Numbered from the stretch's first letter, positions 44,100-53,288 are shown. The stretch: 62,470 nucleotides of DNA from an uncultured Lachnospiraceae bacterium (GCA_910577105.1 CAJTMB010000018.1:1-62470), one strand, 5' to 3'. Numbers and translations are program-made. The notes: generated from the sequence alone by a model not told the origin.

Positions 44100-44522
44100 T
44101 TACTTACGAATCACCTTCCTCATGCCGCACCCGCAATGCTCGTGCGGAATCTGCTTAAACCCGGCCTTTTCATAAAAAAACTCTTTACCCTTTTCCGAAA
44201 TCAACTGTATACTGGAGCGCCCGCCGACAGGCGTTTCTTTGTCAACGTACTCCAGCAGCATATTGAGAATGCTTCTGCCAATTCCTCTTTTTTGATAAGC
44301 CGGAGATACTATAACGTCCGCAATCAGATAGTACATCCCGTCACCTGTCAGTCTTCCCATGCCGACAGTCTGATTATCACAAGTTGCAGCAACCGTATAT
44401 AAACTGTTCTGAAGAGCCTTTTTCGTCTGCTCCTTTGAAAAGTTAATCCAACCGACGCTTTCCCTTAAACCGATATACTCTTCATAGGTTAGCAAATTTT
44501 CCTTATATTCCATATATTTCAA
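44100..44522 (-). CDS. GNAT-family N-acetyltransferase
   Basis: A 140-residue acetyltransferase. The acetyl-CoA site reads DVIVSPAYQKRGIGRSILNML (Q/RxxGxG/A type), with a preceding VGMGRLTGDG strand and C-terminal EKGKEFFYEKAGFK. The TTG at 44522 is 10 bases from AGGAG and is favoured over ATG 44513. The substrate is unknown; closest relatives are small uncharacterised GNATs. It lies next to the type III toxin gene but is read as a separate gene. Confidence 0.88.
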   Translation of the reverse strand: MKYMEYKENLLTYEEYIGLRESVGWINFSKEQTKKALQNSLYTVAATCDNQTVGMGRLTGDGMYYLIADVIVSPAYQKRGIGRSILNMLLEYVDKETPVGGRSSIQLISEKGKEFFYEKAGFKQIPHEHCGCGMRKVIRK

Positions 44523-44569
44523 ATCAGAAATTCTCCTGCCTTTTAAGTAAAAATATTATTGCATAATTA

Positions 44570-45070
44570 CTACAGTTCCGCAATAAGGTCCGCATATATT
44601 TTTCGGATATCGGGAAAAACAAGATATTCATGGCCGTGAAAGACAAGTTTCAAAATATCCTGTGCATTTTTGCAGATATCCTTTTCCAAATCTGCCTCTA
44701 TGGTTACCGGCTTTTTCGTGTTGGGGTCCATATAAACATTATTTATGTACCTTTCGGTAATCGGAAACATATTTTGAATGAGAAAAGCCTTCTCTTTTCC
44801 CATTACCCTGCCAAAACGGATGGTGTTGCATTTGGGAGAAGCAATTCCTCTGTTTTTCTGCATTGCAAGTTTGTGTTCTACTATTTTACGAAATTTGGTT
44901 ACTTGGGAAGAAATCGGCACACACCATAGAATTTCCGGATTTTGAGTGTCAGAAAAGGTATAGAAGCAAGGACGGTTATGAGTACCCTCCTTATTTTGCA
45001 TCAGTCGTTTATCCGAATCGTGTCTTTCGTAAAAATCATCGGTGATAAAAAAGAATTTTCCTCGTTTAAT
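44570..45070 (-). CDS. Type III toxin (ToxN/AbiQ-like, CptN family)
   Basis: A toxin of about 166 residues. The beginning RGKFFFITDDFYERH, then NRPCFYTF, WCVPISSQV, FLIQNMFPITERYI and the C-terminal VFPDIRKIYADLIAEL match the CptN branch of type III toxins as I recall them. Such toxins are endoribonucleases held inactive by a repeat RNA. Upstream lie a promoter, two 50-nt repeats and a leaky terminator, the standard layout. The start is unusual: no ATG, GTG or TTG follows the AAGGAGG at 45087-45081. ATT at 45070, ten bases on, is the best candidate; a TTG at 45127 would translate the terminator hairpin and is unlikely. Confidence 0.82.
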   Translation of the reverse strand: MKRGKFFFITDDFYERHDSDKRLMQNKEGTHNRPCFYTFSDTQNPEILWCVPISSQVTKFRKIVEHKLAMQKNRGIASPKCNTIRFGRVMGKEKAFLIQNMFPITERYINNVYMDPNTKKPVTIEADLEKDICKNAQDILKLVFHGHEYLVFPDIRKIYADLIAEL

Positions 45071-45101
45071 GTAAACTGTACCTCCTTCTTTGAGAATGAA
45101 A

Positions 45102-45121
45102 GCCCCGCAAAACAGCGGAGC
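45102..45121 (-). terminator. Leaky terminator between antitoxin RNA and toxin
   Basis: GCTCCGC (45121-45115), loop TGTTTT and GCGGGGC (45108-45102) form a 7-bp stem on the minus strand, followed by TTTCATT. A weak terminator here lets most transcripts end as antitoxin RNA with some read-through into the toxin. Confidence 0.7.
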
Positions 45122-45130
45122 CTTCAAAAT

Positions 45131-45230
45131 TTGAACCCGGTTATTTATTTTTGCTCCGCTTCCGGTAAGCGGAGATACATTTGAACCCGGTTATTTATTT
45201 TTGCTCCGCTTCCGGTAAGCGGAGATACAT
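45131..45230 (-). ncRNA. Type III antitoxin RNA: two exact 50-nt repeats
   Basis: 45131-45180 and 45181-45230 are identical. On the minus strand each unit has an 8-bp hairpin CTCCGCTT/AAGCGGAG with loop ACCGG. The loop can pair with CCGG further 3' in the unit, giving an H-type pseudoknot as in ToxI-like antitoxins. The toxin would cut between units and then be bound by them. Confidence 0.82.
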
Positions 45231-45256
45231 TTGAGGTATTGCTACCTTGTGCTATT

Positions 45257-45285
45257 ATTTTATGTTTTTAGTGAAAATATGTCAA
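45257..45285 (-). promoter_or_regulatory. Promoter of the antitoxin-toxin operon
   Basis: Consensus TTGACA (45285-45280), 17-bp spacer and TAAAAT (45262-45257) on the minus strand, about 27 bp before the first repeat. Confidence 0.8.
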
Positions 45286-45321
45286 GAAATTTATGAAATT
45301 TTCACTTTCGTTCTTTCCTCA

Positions 45322-45389
45322 AGCGTGAAACTTAGAAGTTCTCCGCGAAACAGCCTCTGTTGTGAGCGGTCAGAACTTCTTTTCACGCT
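45322..45389. repeat. Palindromic repeat, family B, divergent copy
   Basis: AGCGTGAAA and TTTCACGCT end arms enclose GAAGTTCT/AGAACTTC inner arms over 68 bp. The same pattern occurs at 61605-61671 and 61741-61807. It is followed by a GCCTGCTTCAGCAGGC hairpin at about 45402-45417. Confidence 0.75.
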
Positions 45390-45451
45390 AACTCCCATCT
45401 GCCTGCTTCAGCAGGCGTACAAATCAGGATGGTGAAATTTTATATTTCACA

Positions 45452-47758
45452 CTATTCCGCCAGATATAACTGTATTCTTTCGTTCACAATATCCATCACT
45501 TGTCCTGCCGTTTTGGTACCTGCCCAGTATGCCCCGGCTTCCTCCAAAAGGATGTCCTGCACGATGCCTGTCTTGTTTCCATAGAACCTGGCGCTTCGAA
45601 GCACCTGCCACAGGGCTTCATACTGTCCGGGGGTAAGCGACAGGATATTTTCTTCCCGTGCTTCCTCAGCCCTTTCGCAAAGGGAATCGTACAATGTGTC
45701 CATCAAATCATTTAATACAGGGTATCCAGATGCAGTATGCCCCTCCAAAATAGCATTTGCAAGACTTACCTGCTGATTATCTGACAACAGATAATCTATG
45801 AATTTCATTGCTCCTTCCACAGACTTAGTGTTGCTGTTTATTTCCAGAACATCCCCTATCAAACAGTGTCCCCCCGTATGGTCTTCCGTCGGGAACCCAA
45901 TGTATACTTCCCTTCCTTGCAAACGTTCCGACATATACTGCACCAGCTCCGGGGTTGTAAAGTAAAGAATTCCTGTCAGGCTCTCTCCTTTAGCCACCCG
46001 TTCAAAACTGTCTTCTGATATATCTGTGTCATTTACGGAATATTTAGTGGAAAATTCCAACAATTGGCATCCTGCTTCACCGTTTAAATAGCTGATATGG
46101 TTTTCCCAATCAATGAAGGCTGTATTTTCCGTAAGAATTCCCAGATAAAAGTAAGTATTGCCCACATCAGTCTGTTCAAAAAAGGTATCCGCACCGCTTT
46201 CTTCCATGCACTGCATGGCTTCCTCCAAATTCCAATCCTGTCTGTTTCCTACCACATCTTTATCCGCCACCAGTGTCATGACATTAAAGGTATAGGGGAT
46301 TCCGTAGTATTTGTCCCCTTCTTTTCCCAACTGTTCTGCCGCAGGAAAAAGCTTTCCCTGATACATGGCATAATACTCCGTCAGGTCAAGCAAAATTCCT
46401 TTTTCTGCTCCCACCCGTGTTTCCAGCACATCACTTCCCATAATGTCCGGTCCGTTTCCTGCACTCAGTTCGGCCCAAATTCTGTTTCGGTAGTCGTAAG
46501 CCGTTTCCTGCTGCGGACGTGTCCGAAGCACAATTTCATACTCCGCACTTTGCCTGTTAAAATCAATAACAGCATTTGTTAAATACGGGGATGCATACTG
46601 CACTGCCAATTCCAATTGCAGTTTTTGTCCGGTCGTCTGCTCTTCTTTCTGCAGCCGGGCAAACCAGTACCTGCCGTTTTGGTACGTCATAAGCAGCAAA
46701 AGCGTTCCATCCTCCTTCACAGACATGGTCATCCTTCTGACACGCGCTCCCATATGCTTATCGCCAAAGTTATAGACTTCCTGATAGCTCTTCTCTTCCA
46801 TGGAGAACCGGTAGATTCCCAGCCGGTTGCAGAGATATCCTTCGGTTTCTCCCGAAAACGCCACACAACTTCCGTCCCCGTCCAGAAAGAAGTTGTCTTC
46901 CTCTTCTCCGTTTCCGGTATCCCGCCCTGTAAAAGCAGGTGTTTTTTCATCTGCCGTCCATATGGAGAAACCTCCGTTTTCCACCATGAGTCCGGTTTCC
47001 ATCATAGACCAGGACTCTGCATCCGCTCCGCAAAAATATAATTGATTGGAAAAGGGATTTTCTACCGCCAAAAAAACAAGTCCCCCTGTCTTTTCCATTG
47101 TTGTTTCCTGTTTTTGCCCGTTTTCATCATATCGGAGAACAATTTCTTCATTCAGGAAAAACAATCCTTTTTCCCCGCCGTCAAACCATACAGGCTGTTT
47201 GCCTTCAAAAACTGTTTCCCACTCCACATCCGAAGCCATTTCCTTTGCCGTAAAGCCCCCTGCTTTGTTCCAGCTTCCTATATAATCGCATTCCGCACTT
47301 TTTATCAGCATCTTGATAGTTCTGTCCGTCTCCATATAGGCATCCTGTACATAGCTTCCCGGCTGTTTTACATATTCTTCCATGGTAAAGGTTACGGTCG
47401 TCCACTCCTCATATGGCGGTTCCAATACCTGTACACAATAATTTACTTCCTCATAACTGCCCTCGCCCGCATTGGGATAAATTTCCAACAGACGATAAAT
47501 CTCTTCTCCCGCCAGTGTTTCCAAAAGAACCGTCTTCTCCGCGCCCTCCGGAAGAAACTCTCCAAGCGCAGCATCAGGCACTGTCATTTCATTTAAAACA
47601 TAGGCAGCTTCCGTTTCCGGACTCTGTACATCCCCCACTGAACCTGAGTTATCCGCGCCTGTACCTTCCGTGCCTTTGTTTCCTGTTGCCCCGTTTCCTG
47701 CACAGGCACAAAATAACAGACAGCCTGCAATTCCCAAAGCCAGCATTTTCTTCCGCAT
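45452..47758 (-). CDS. Large solute-binding lipoprotein
   Basis: A 768-residue lipoprotein. Signal MRKKMLALGIAGCLLFCAC with a lipidated Cys near 19, then a Gly/Thr/Asn tether. The N-terminal 360 residues are beta-rich, possibly propeller-like (repeated strands such as LFFLNEEIVLRYDENGQ and GIYRFSMEEKSY). The C-terminal 400 resemble a family 1 sugar-binding protein (NAVIDFNRQSAEYEIVL, GNGPDIM, GEAGCQLLEF). No permease genes adjoin it, so it is an orphan and may act as a sensor or surface binding protein. Start 47758 is favoured by AGGTGG four bases upstream. Confidence 0.82.
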   Translation of the reverse strand: MRKKMLALGIAGCLLFCACAGNGATGNKGTEGTGADNSGSVGDVQSPETEAAYVLNEMTVPDAALGEFLPEGAEKTVLLETLAGEEIYRLLEIYPNAGEGSYEEVNYCVQVLEPPYEEWTTVTFTMEEYVKQPGSYVQDAYMETDRTIKMLIKSAECDYIGSWNKAGGFTAKEMASDVEWETVFEGKQPVWFDGGEKGLFFLNEEIVLRYDENGQKQETTMEKTGGLVFLAVENPFSNQLYFCGADAESWSMMETGLMVENGGFSIWTADEKTPAFTGRDTGNGEEEDNFFLDGDGSCVAFSGETEGYLCNRLGIYRFSMEEKSYQEVYNFGDKHMGARVRRMTMSVKEDGTLLLLMTYQNGRYWFARLQKEEQTTGQKLQLELAVQYASPYLTNAVIDFNRQSAEYEIVLRTRPQQETAYDYRNRIWAELSAGNGPDIMGSDVLETRVGAEKGILLDLTEYYAMYQGKLFPAAEQLGKEGDKYYGIPYTFNVMTLVADKDVVGNRQDWNLEEAMQCMEESGADTFFEQTDVGNTYFYLGILTENTAFIDWENHISYLNGEAGCQLLEFSTKYSVNDTDISEDSFERVAKGESLTGILYFTTPELVQYMSERLQGREVYIGFPTEDHTGGHCLIGDVLEINSNTKSVEGAMKFIDYLLSDNQQVSLANAILEGHTASGYPVLNDLMDTLYDSLCERAEEAREENILSLTPGQYEALWQVLRSARFYGNKTGIVQDILLEEAGAYWAGTKTAGQVMDIVNERIQLYLAE

Positions 47759-47853
47759 TTTCCACCTCATTCAGTAATATTTTTATGATTTCATAATAAT
47801 AGATAAAGCTTACAAAAAAAAGAAAGAAAAATTACATATTTCTTAAATTTAAA

Positions 47854-47885
47854 AAGACGCCGGTATGTAAATTTACCGACGTCTT
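47854..47885 (-). terminator. Terminator of nrdD-pyrF
   Basis: A 12-bp GC-rich stem (47854-47865 with 47874-47885, one mismatch) is followed on the minus strand by a T-rich run. Confidence 0.8.
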
Positions 47886-47910
47886 ATTATAATTACCTGA
47901 AAATACCGGT

Positions 47911-48831
47911 CTAAGCCAGCGCTCCTGCGATGTCCTCCCGCATGTCAATGACTGCCGCACGGGCGGCGTCCGCATAGCCCTCCTCGCCGTATGACGCATA
48001 CTTCTCCTGCTTGTAGGCGGCTATGATGCCCCTTGAGGAACTGATGATGGCGCCCAGGCCGTCCTCGTTGAAAAAATGTGCCAAATCAGCGCCTTTGCCT
48101 CCCTGCGCCCCGTATCCGGGTACCAGGATAAAGGTCTTGGGCATTACCTTCCGAAGAAGTTTTCCCTGCTCGGGATAGGTAGCTCCCACTACAGCGCCGA
48201 CATAGCTGTAAGAATCACCCATACAATCTTCGCCCCACCGGGCAACCTGTTCACCGACTATCTCATACAGGGGCTTTCCCTCAACCAATCTGTCTTGAAA
48301 CTCACCGCTGCTGGGATTGGAGGTTTTTACCAGCACAAAAATACCTTTCTTTTCCTCCTTGCAGACCTTGATAAAGGGGTTGACGCCATCCGAGCCAAGA
48401 TACGGATTGACCGTCACAAAGTCCTCATTAAAACTGTAAAGGGAATTACTTCCCACCGTCACTTTGCCGAGATGTCCCACTGCATATGCCACAGCGGTGG
48501 AGCCGATGTCTCCGCGTTTGACATCCCCGATAACCACCAGTCCTTTTTCCTTACAATAATCAACGGTCTTTGCAAAAGCTTTCATTCCTTCTATCCCAAA
48601 CTGCTCATACATGGCAATCTGGGGCTTTACTGCCGGAATCAGGTCGCAGACCGCATCCACAATCCCCTTGTTGAACTGCCAGACGGCCTCCGCCGCCCCC
48701 GCAAGGGTTTCCCCGTACTCCGCAAACGCTTTTTTCTGTATATGCCCAGGGGTATAGGCAAGCATCGGGTCCAGTCCCACCACAATGGGAGCATTCGTCT
48801 TTTTAATTTTTTCTATCAAAGTATTTATCAT
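47911..48831 (-). CDS. pyrF: Orotidine 5'-phosphate decarboxylase
   Basis: A 306-residue enzyme making UMP. The N-terminus carries VVGLDPML and the catalytic block is VIGDVKRGDIGSTAVAYA, with the Asp-Lys-Asp charge network. The larger size fits the type 2 PyrF group. Its ATG overlaps the TGA of nrdD by four bases, an unexpected coupling of UMP synthesis to anaerobic deoxyribonucleotide synthesis. Confidence 0.97.
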   Translation of the reverse strand: MINTLIEKIKKTNAPIVVGLDPMLAYTPGHIQKKAFAEYGETLAGAAEAVWQFNKGIVDAVCDLIPAVKPQIAMYEQFGIEGMKAFAKTVDYCKEKGLVVIGDVKRGDIGSTAVAYAVGHLGKVTVGSNSLYSFNEDFVTVNPYLGSDGVNPFIKVCKEEKKGIFVLVKTSNPSSGEFQDRLVEGKPLYEIVGEQVARWGEDCMGDSYSYVGAVVGATYPEQGKLLRKVMPKTFILVPGYGAQGGKGADLAHFFNEDGLGAIISSSRGIIAAYKQEKYASYGEEGYADAARAAVIDMREDIAGALA

Positions 48832-51209
48832 ACTGTCACCATACTTTCCGCATACTTTCTGATATTGGAGGCATTCACATATTTTTTATGGGTACCGCCG
48901 TTTACCACCACCAGGGTAGGCGCCTGCATGACGCCATAACGCCCTGCCAGTTCCATGTTTTCCTCCGCATCGATGACTACATATTTTTCGCCTTTTAAGT
49001 ATTCCTTTGCCAGCTTGCAGTTGGGACAGGTTTTGGTGGTGAAAAGATACTTTACATCCTCCGGCGCTTCCACTTCCACGTCATCGCCATAACTTGACAA
49101 CGTTACCACCGCACCCACCGGACGTTTTAACACGGAATTTGCAATATCGTACTCCGTACGGTTTGCATACTCCTGCAGCTTGCCGTCGTTCCAGTTCTGC
49201 ACCGGCCTGTAGTACCCCGTAATCCTGCTGTAAACCTCGGTTTTCTTCCCGCAGTGCGGACATACCTTTACTTCCCCTGCAAGATAACCATGCTCCTTGC
49301 AGATGGAGTAAGTCGGGGACAAAGTATAATAAGGAAGCTTATAATTATCCGCAATGGTTTTTACCAGACTGGCGGCTGCTTTCCAGTCAGGTAGCTTCTC
49401 TCCCAAAAAGGCATGGAATACCGTGCCTGAAGTGTAAAGGGTCTGCAATTCATCCTGAATATCCAGCGCATCAAAAATATCGACCGTATAATCCACAGGC
49501 AGGTGGGAGGAATTGGTGTAATATGGCGTATCCCCAGGGTTGCCTACCGTTTTGATGGCGGGCCAGCGCTTCTTGTCATGCTTTGCCAGACGGTATGTGG
49601 TGCTTTCCGCAGGCGTAGCCTCCAGATTGTATAAATCGCCGTACTGCTCCTGATAGTCGGACAGCCTGTTCCGCATATGGTTCAAAACTTCTTTGGTAAA
49701 TTCCTGCGTCTTTTTATCCGTCATATCCGCCCTCAGCCAGTTGGCATTGAGGCCCACCTCGTTCATGCCGATTAAGCCGATAGTGGAAAAATGGTTGTCA
49801 AAGGTGCCCAGATAGCGCTTTGTATAAGGGTAAAGCCCTTCATCCAGAAGCTTTGTAATGACGCCCCTCTTTATCTTTAAGGAACGCGCCGCAATATCCA
49901 TCATCCGGTTCAGCCTTGTATAAAACTCATCCTTGCTTGCGGAGAGATAAGCGATACGGGGCATGTTGATTGTGACAACGCCCACGCTTCCGGTGCTCTC
50001 GCCGGAGCCGAAGAAACCGCCGGTTTTCTTGCGCAGCTCCCGCAAATCAAGGCGCAGACGGCAGCACATGCTGCGCACATCGGAGGGCTGCATATCCGAA
50101 TTGATATAGTTGGAAAAATACGGCGTGCCGTACTTTGCCGTCATTTCAAACAACAGTCTGTTATTTTCATTGTCAGACCAGTCAAAATCATTGGTAATGG
50201 AATAGGTTGGAATGGGATACTGGAATCCGCGCCCGTTGGAATCCCCTTCAATCATGGTTTCAATGAACGCCTTGTTTACCATGTCCATCTCTTTTTTACA
50301 GTCTTTGTATTTAAAATCCATCTCCATGCCGCCTACGATGGCAGGAAGTTCAGCCAAATCATCCGGCACAGTCCAGTCCAGCGTAATGTTGGAAAACGGC
50401 GCCTGCGTGCCCCAGCGGCTGGGTGTATTGACCCCATAAATAAAAGCCTCAATACACTTTTTCACTTCGGAATAACTCAGATTATCTACTTTTACAAAGG
50501 GAGCAAGATAGGTATCAAATGAGGAAAATGCCTGTGCGCCCGCCCATTCGTTCTGCATGATGCCCAAAAAGTTCACCATCTGGTTACAGAGTACGGACAG
50601 GTGTTTTGCCGGTGCGGACGTAATCTTACCGGTAATCCCACCCAGGCCTTCTTTGATAAGCTGTTTTAAGGACCATCCCGCACAGTAGCCTGTCAGCATG
50701 GACAAATCATGGATATGAATATCCGCATTGCGGTGTGCATCCGCAATTTCCTGGTCATATATCTCAGACAGCCAGTAATTGGCCGTAACCGCGCCGGAAT
50801 TGCTTAAAATCAAGCCGCCCACGGAATAAGTAACGGTGGAATTTTCTTTGACGCGCCAGTCCTCCACCTTTACATAACTGTTTACCACATCCTTGTAATC
50901 CAGAATCGTGGATTTCATGGTACGCATTTTTTCGCGCTGTTTGCGGTACAGAATATAAGCCTTAGCCACTTCCTCATAGCCGGCCTGTCCCAGCACTTTT
51001 TCCACGCTGTCCTGAATATCCTCCACCGATACGGCGCCGTCCTTCACCTTTCCCTGAAAGTCTGCGGACACCCGAAGCGCCAGCAAATCCACGATATCAT
51101 TGCTGTACTCCATCTGTGTGGCCGTAAATGCCTTCATAATGGCATCATTGATTTTTGTCAGGGTAAAATCTACCCTCTCCCCATCTCTCTTGATTACCTG
51201 AAACAACAA
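48828..51209 (-). CDS. nrdD: Anaerobic (class III) ribonucleoside-triphosphate reductase with fused redoxin domain
   Basis: A 793-residue glycyl-radical enzyme. An ATP-cone occupies residues 1-90 (MLFQVIKRDGERVDF onwards). The barrel carries the active-site region near IYGVNTPSRWGTQAPF. A four-Cys zinc site contains CKEHG and CPHCGKK. The radical glycine is G665 in RITGYY. After about residue 715 a glutaredoxin/thioredoxin-like domain follows, with C728-P-N-C731, then APTLVVVNGG. Fusion suggests that the built-in redoxin is the reductant, as in NrdD types that do not use formate. The TTG start follows GGGAGGG. The activase gene nrdG is not in view. Confidence 0.93.
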   Translation of the reverse strand: MLFQVIKRDGERVDFTLTKINDAIMKAFTATQMEYSNDIVDLLALRVSADFQGKVKDGAVSVEDIQDSVEKVLGQAGYEEVAKAYILYRKQREKMRTMKSTILDYKDVVNSYVKVEDWRVKENSTVTYSVGGLILSNSGAVTANYWLSEIYDQEIADAHRNADIHIHDLSMLTGYCAGWSLKQLIKEGLGGITGKITSAPAKHLSVLCNQMVNFLGIMQNEWAGAQAFSSFDTYLAPFVKVDNLSYSEVKKCIEAFIYGVNTPSRWGTQAPFSNITLDWTVPDDLAELPAIVGGMEMDFKYKDCKKEMDMVNKAFIETMIEGDSNGRGFQYPIPTYSITNDFDWSDNENNRLLFEMTAKYGTPYFSNYINSDMQPSDVRSMCCRLRLDLRELRKKTGGFFGSGESTGSVGVVTINMPRIAYLSASKDEFYTRLNRMMDIAARSLKIKRGVITKLLDEGLYPYTKRYLGTFDNHFSTIGLIGMNEVGLNANWLRADMTDKKTQEFTKEVLNHMRNRLSDYQEQYGDLYNLEATPAESTTYRLAKHDKKRWPAIKTVGNPGDTPYYTNSSHLPVDYTVDIFDALDIQDELQTLYTSGTVFHAFLGEKLPDWKAAASLVKTIADNYKLPYYTLSPTYSICKEHGYLAGEVKVCPHCGKKTEVYSRITGYYRPVQNWNDGKLQEYANRTEYDIANSVLKRPVGAVVTLSSYGDDVEVEAPEDVKYLFTTKTCPNCKLAKEYLKGEKYVVIDAEENMELAGRYGVMQAPTLVVVNGGTHKKYVNASNIRKYAESMVTV

Positions 51210-51238
51210 AAGTCCCTCCCTTTCAAAACGTTATCTCC

Positions 51239-51267
51239 AGTGTAACATCTCATATGGGGAAAGTCAA
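51239..51267 (-). promoter_or_regulatory. Promoter of nrdD-pyrF
   Basis: TTGACT (51267-51262), 17 bp, TACACT (51244-51239) on the minus strand, about 30 bp before the nrdD start. A second TTGACA at 51294-51289 has no good -10. Confidence 0.55.
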
Positions 51268-51273
51268 CAAAAA

Positions 51274-51289
51274 ACACAAGATATTGTGT
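51274..51289. promoter_or_regulatory. NrdR-box-like palindrome upstream of nrdD
   Basis: The 16-bp ACACAAGATATTGTGT closely fits the known NrdR box pattern ACACwATATmTwGTGT. It lies just upstream of the -35 element of the nrdD promoter. NrdR boxes usually come in pairs; a clear second box is not seen. Confidence 0.65.
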
Positions 51290-51299
51290 GTCAACTTTT

Positions 51300-53288
51300 T
51301 CACAATCGCAAAATGTGTAATTCATGCAAGGCCCTTGTCGCCGCAACATACATGAGTTTCGCCATTTGGGGGCCTTCTATCTCTCCAATTTGCGGCGGAT
51401 TCCATAAAAGCACCACGTCAAATTCAAGCCCCTTCGTCATGGACACGGGAAGGATGTCCACATCCTCCAGCCATTTTTCCACCCATATTTTCTCCGCATC
51501 GTCGCGGCAGATAACCGCAACGCTTCCATAGCCTTTTTCTTTTACCCCTGCAATGATTTCCTGCGCTTTTTCATACATGGCCTTTTCTTCCGCAAATCCA
51601 TACTCCTGCACGGGAATACCGTGACGGATAACAGGCTCAATGCGATACTTTCCGTAAGAAGCCTTTTCCAATATTTTTCCGGCGTACTCCGAAATCTCGA
51701 TGGTATTGCGGTAGCTTTTGGAAAGCAGCCCAAACACATCCTTTTCCCCTGTAAGAAACCACTTCCTCATGTCCTCCCAGTCGTTCATTCCCGTATCGTA
51801 ATGGATATTCTGGGACACATCGCCCATTACGGTAAAATAGCAGGCGGGCAATACTTTTTTCAACACATAGTACGGGGCTATGCCAAAGTCCTGCGCCTCA
51901 TCAATAAATATCTGCCCAAACTCTTCGTCTTCTTTTTTCTGCTTTACCCGGTAATAGATAAGTACCAGCGCCGCAACGTCGTATATGTCATACTCTCCCG
52001 CCGCAGCCCTCGCGGCATGTGCCGGAAGGTCTATGCTGCCGGGAAAGCTGTCCTCATACCCGGCAAGAAAGTCTTCGTACAGCTCATAGATGCTTTCTTT
52101 TACTTCCTTGTTTTTATAGTATGCTTTGTATTCCCTGCATTTTTTTAGAAAATAATCTTTTTCCCCATCGGGGGAAAGAAATTTAATCCGCGTCTTTACC
52201 CGCTCATCCAGAGTGGAAAGCAGCCTGTAAATGCTGTATTCGGGATTTTCCGCCAAAAGACGCCCTATCCCCGTTCCCGTAAGGATTGTGCCAAGCTCCC
52301 CGTCCTTCAAATCCTTCGTTTCTATACAGCCTTCCCTAAGATGCAAAAGGTAAAGCTCCAGATGGAGCATAAAGTCCATCCGGCTCCTTACGGCGGCATC
52401 CGGCAGAAGTCCCGCCACCTTTTTCTTTTTCGTCCAATCCTTTTTTAAGAGGTGCGTCAGCATCACATCCATGCGCTTCTGCTTCACATCCGGCACATCC
52501 AGCTCCGGCAGGCCGCTGGTGATATAGGACAGCAGCAAATCGCTGCCGCCGATGATACAGAACTCGTTGGAAGTAAACCTGTCCTTGTAGTTATACAGAA
52601 TATAAGAAATCCTGTGCATGGCAACCGTCGTCTTGCCGCTTCCCGCAACCCCCTGCACCAGAATGTTTTTAAAAGGGGACTCCCTGATGATTTCGTTCTG
52701 TTCTTTCTGTATGGTGGCAATGATATCTCCCAGCACCGCTTCCTTGTTTTTGGACAGATACTGCACCAGAAGCGCGTCATTGGAGGCAACGTCACTGTCA
52801 AACCATCCTTTCAGTTCTCCGTTTTGTATATCATAGGTTCTTTTTTCATGGAGGTCTATCGGCAGTTCTTCCCCGTCCGGCAGCATATAGCTGCCTTTAC
52901 CCAGTTCGTTTTCATAGTATACGCTGGAGATGGGCGCCCGCCAATCCGCAATGATTACCTCGGTTTTATCCCTAAAGATACCGTTTTTCCCGATATATAC
53001 CTTTGCTTCCTTCTCCGTTTCCACGTCCAGATAGGCAATCCTGCCAAAATAGGGATTATCGTATGCGGCGCGGTTTTTCCGAAGCTGGTTTGCCGCGTGT
53101 TCTTCCAGACTGGCGCTGGTCATCATCTGGTTATAGAGCTCCACGTCGCCGCCCTGCATGGCCTTGAATAACGCCTGGGTTTTGGCATGGCGGGATTCGT
53201 ATTCTTCCTCATACTTTTTGATGTTGCCTTGAATAAGGGTGCGGCATTCGTCAAAGTAGCGCTGTTCGCTTTCATGGTCTTTTTTCAT
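51300..53288 (-). CDS. helD: HelD-type superfamily 1 helicase (RNA polymerase recycling factor)
   Basis: A 662-residue UvrD/Rep-like ATPase starting at MKKDHESEQRYF after AGGAGG. An N-terminal coiled-coil arm (about 5-75) precedes Walker A GVAGSGKTTVAMHR, Walker B FIDEAQDFG, and the C-terminal motifs SMTKGLEFDVVLLWN and ATRALHELHIL. HelD proteins remove stalled RNA polymerase from DNA in Firmicutes. Length is at the short end for the group, about 660-770. The upstream gap contains palindrome family C. Confidence 0.88.
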   Translation of the reverse strand: MKKDHESEQRYFDECRTLIQGNIKKYEEEYESRHAKTQALFKAMQGGDVELYNQMMTSASLEEHAANQLRKNRAAYDNPYFGRIAYLDVETEKEAKVYIGKNGIFRDKTEVIIADWRAPISSVYYENELGKGSYMLPDGEELPIDLHEKRTYDIQNGELKGWFDSDVASNDALLVQYLSKNKEAVLGDIIATIQKEQNEIIRESPFKNILVQGVAGSGKTTVAMHRISYILYNYKDRFTSNEFCIIGGSDLLLSYITSGLPELDVPDVKQKRMDVMLTHLLKKDWTKKKKVAGLLPDAAVRSRMDFMLHLELYLLHLREGCIETKDLKDGELGTILTGTGIGRLLAENPEYSIYRLLSTLDERVKTRIKFLSPDGEKDYFLKKCREYKAYYKNKEVKESIYELYEDFLAGYEDSFPGSIDLPAHAARAAAGEYDIYDVAALVLIYYRVKQKKEDEEFGQIFIDEAQDFGIAPYYVLKKVLPACYFTVMGDVSQNIHYDTGMNDWEDMRKWFLTGEKDVFGLLSKSYRNTIEISEYAGKILEKASYGKYRIEPVIRHGIPVQEYGFAEEKAMYEKAQEIIAGVKEKGYGSVAVICRDDAEKIWVEKWLEDVDILPVSMTKGLEFDVVLLWNPPQIGEIEGPQMAKLMYVAATRALHELHILRL

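Noticed and set aside
45125..45127. TTG as toxin start
   Set aside because: It would place the terminator hairpin and ribosome binding site inside the coding sequence.
45131..45230. The 50-bp tandem repeat as a CRISPR array
   Set aside because: The two units are directly adjacent with no spacer, and a type III toxin gene follows.
51245..51260. Second NrdR box partner
   Set aside because: Only about nine of 16 positions fit the pattern, and it overlaps the promoter spacer; too weak to call.
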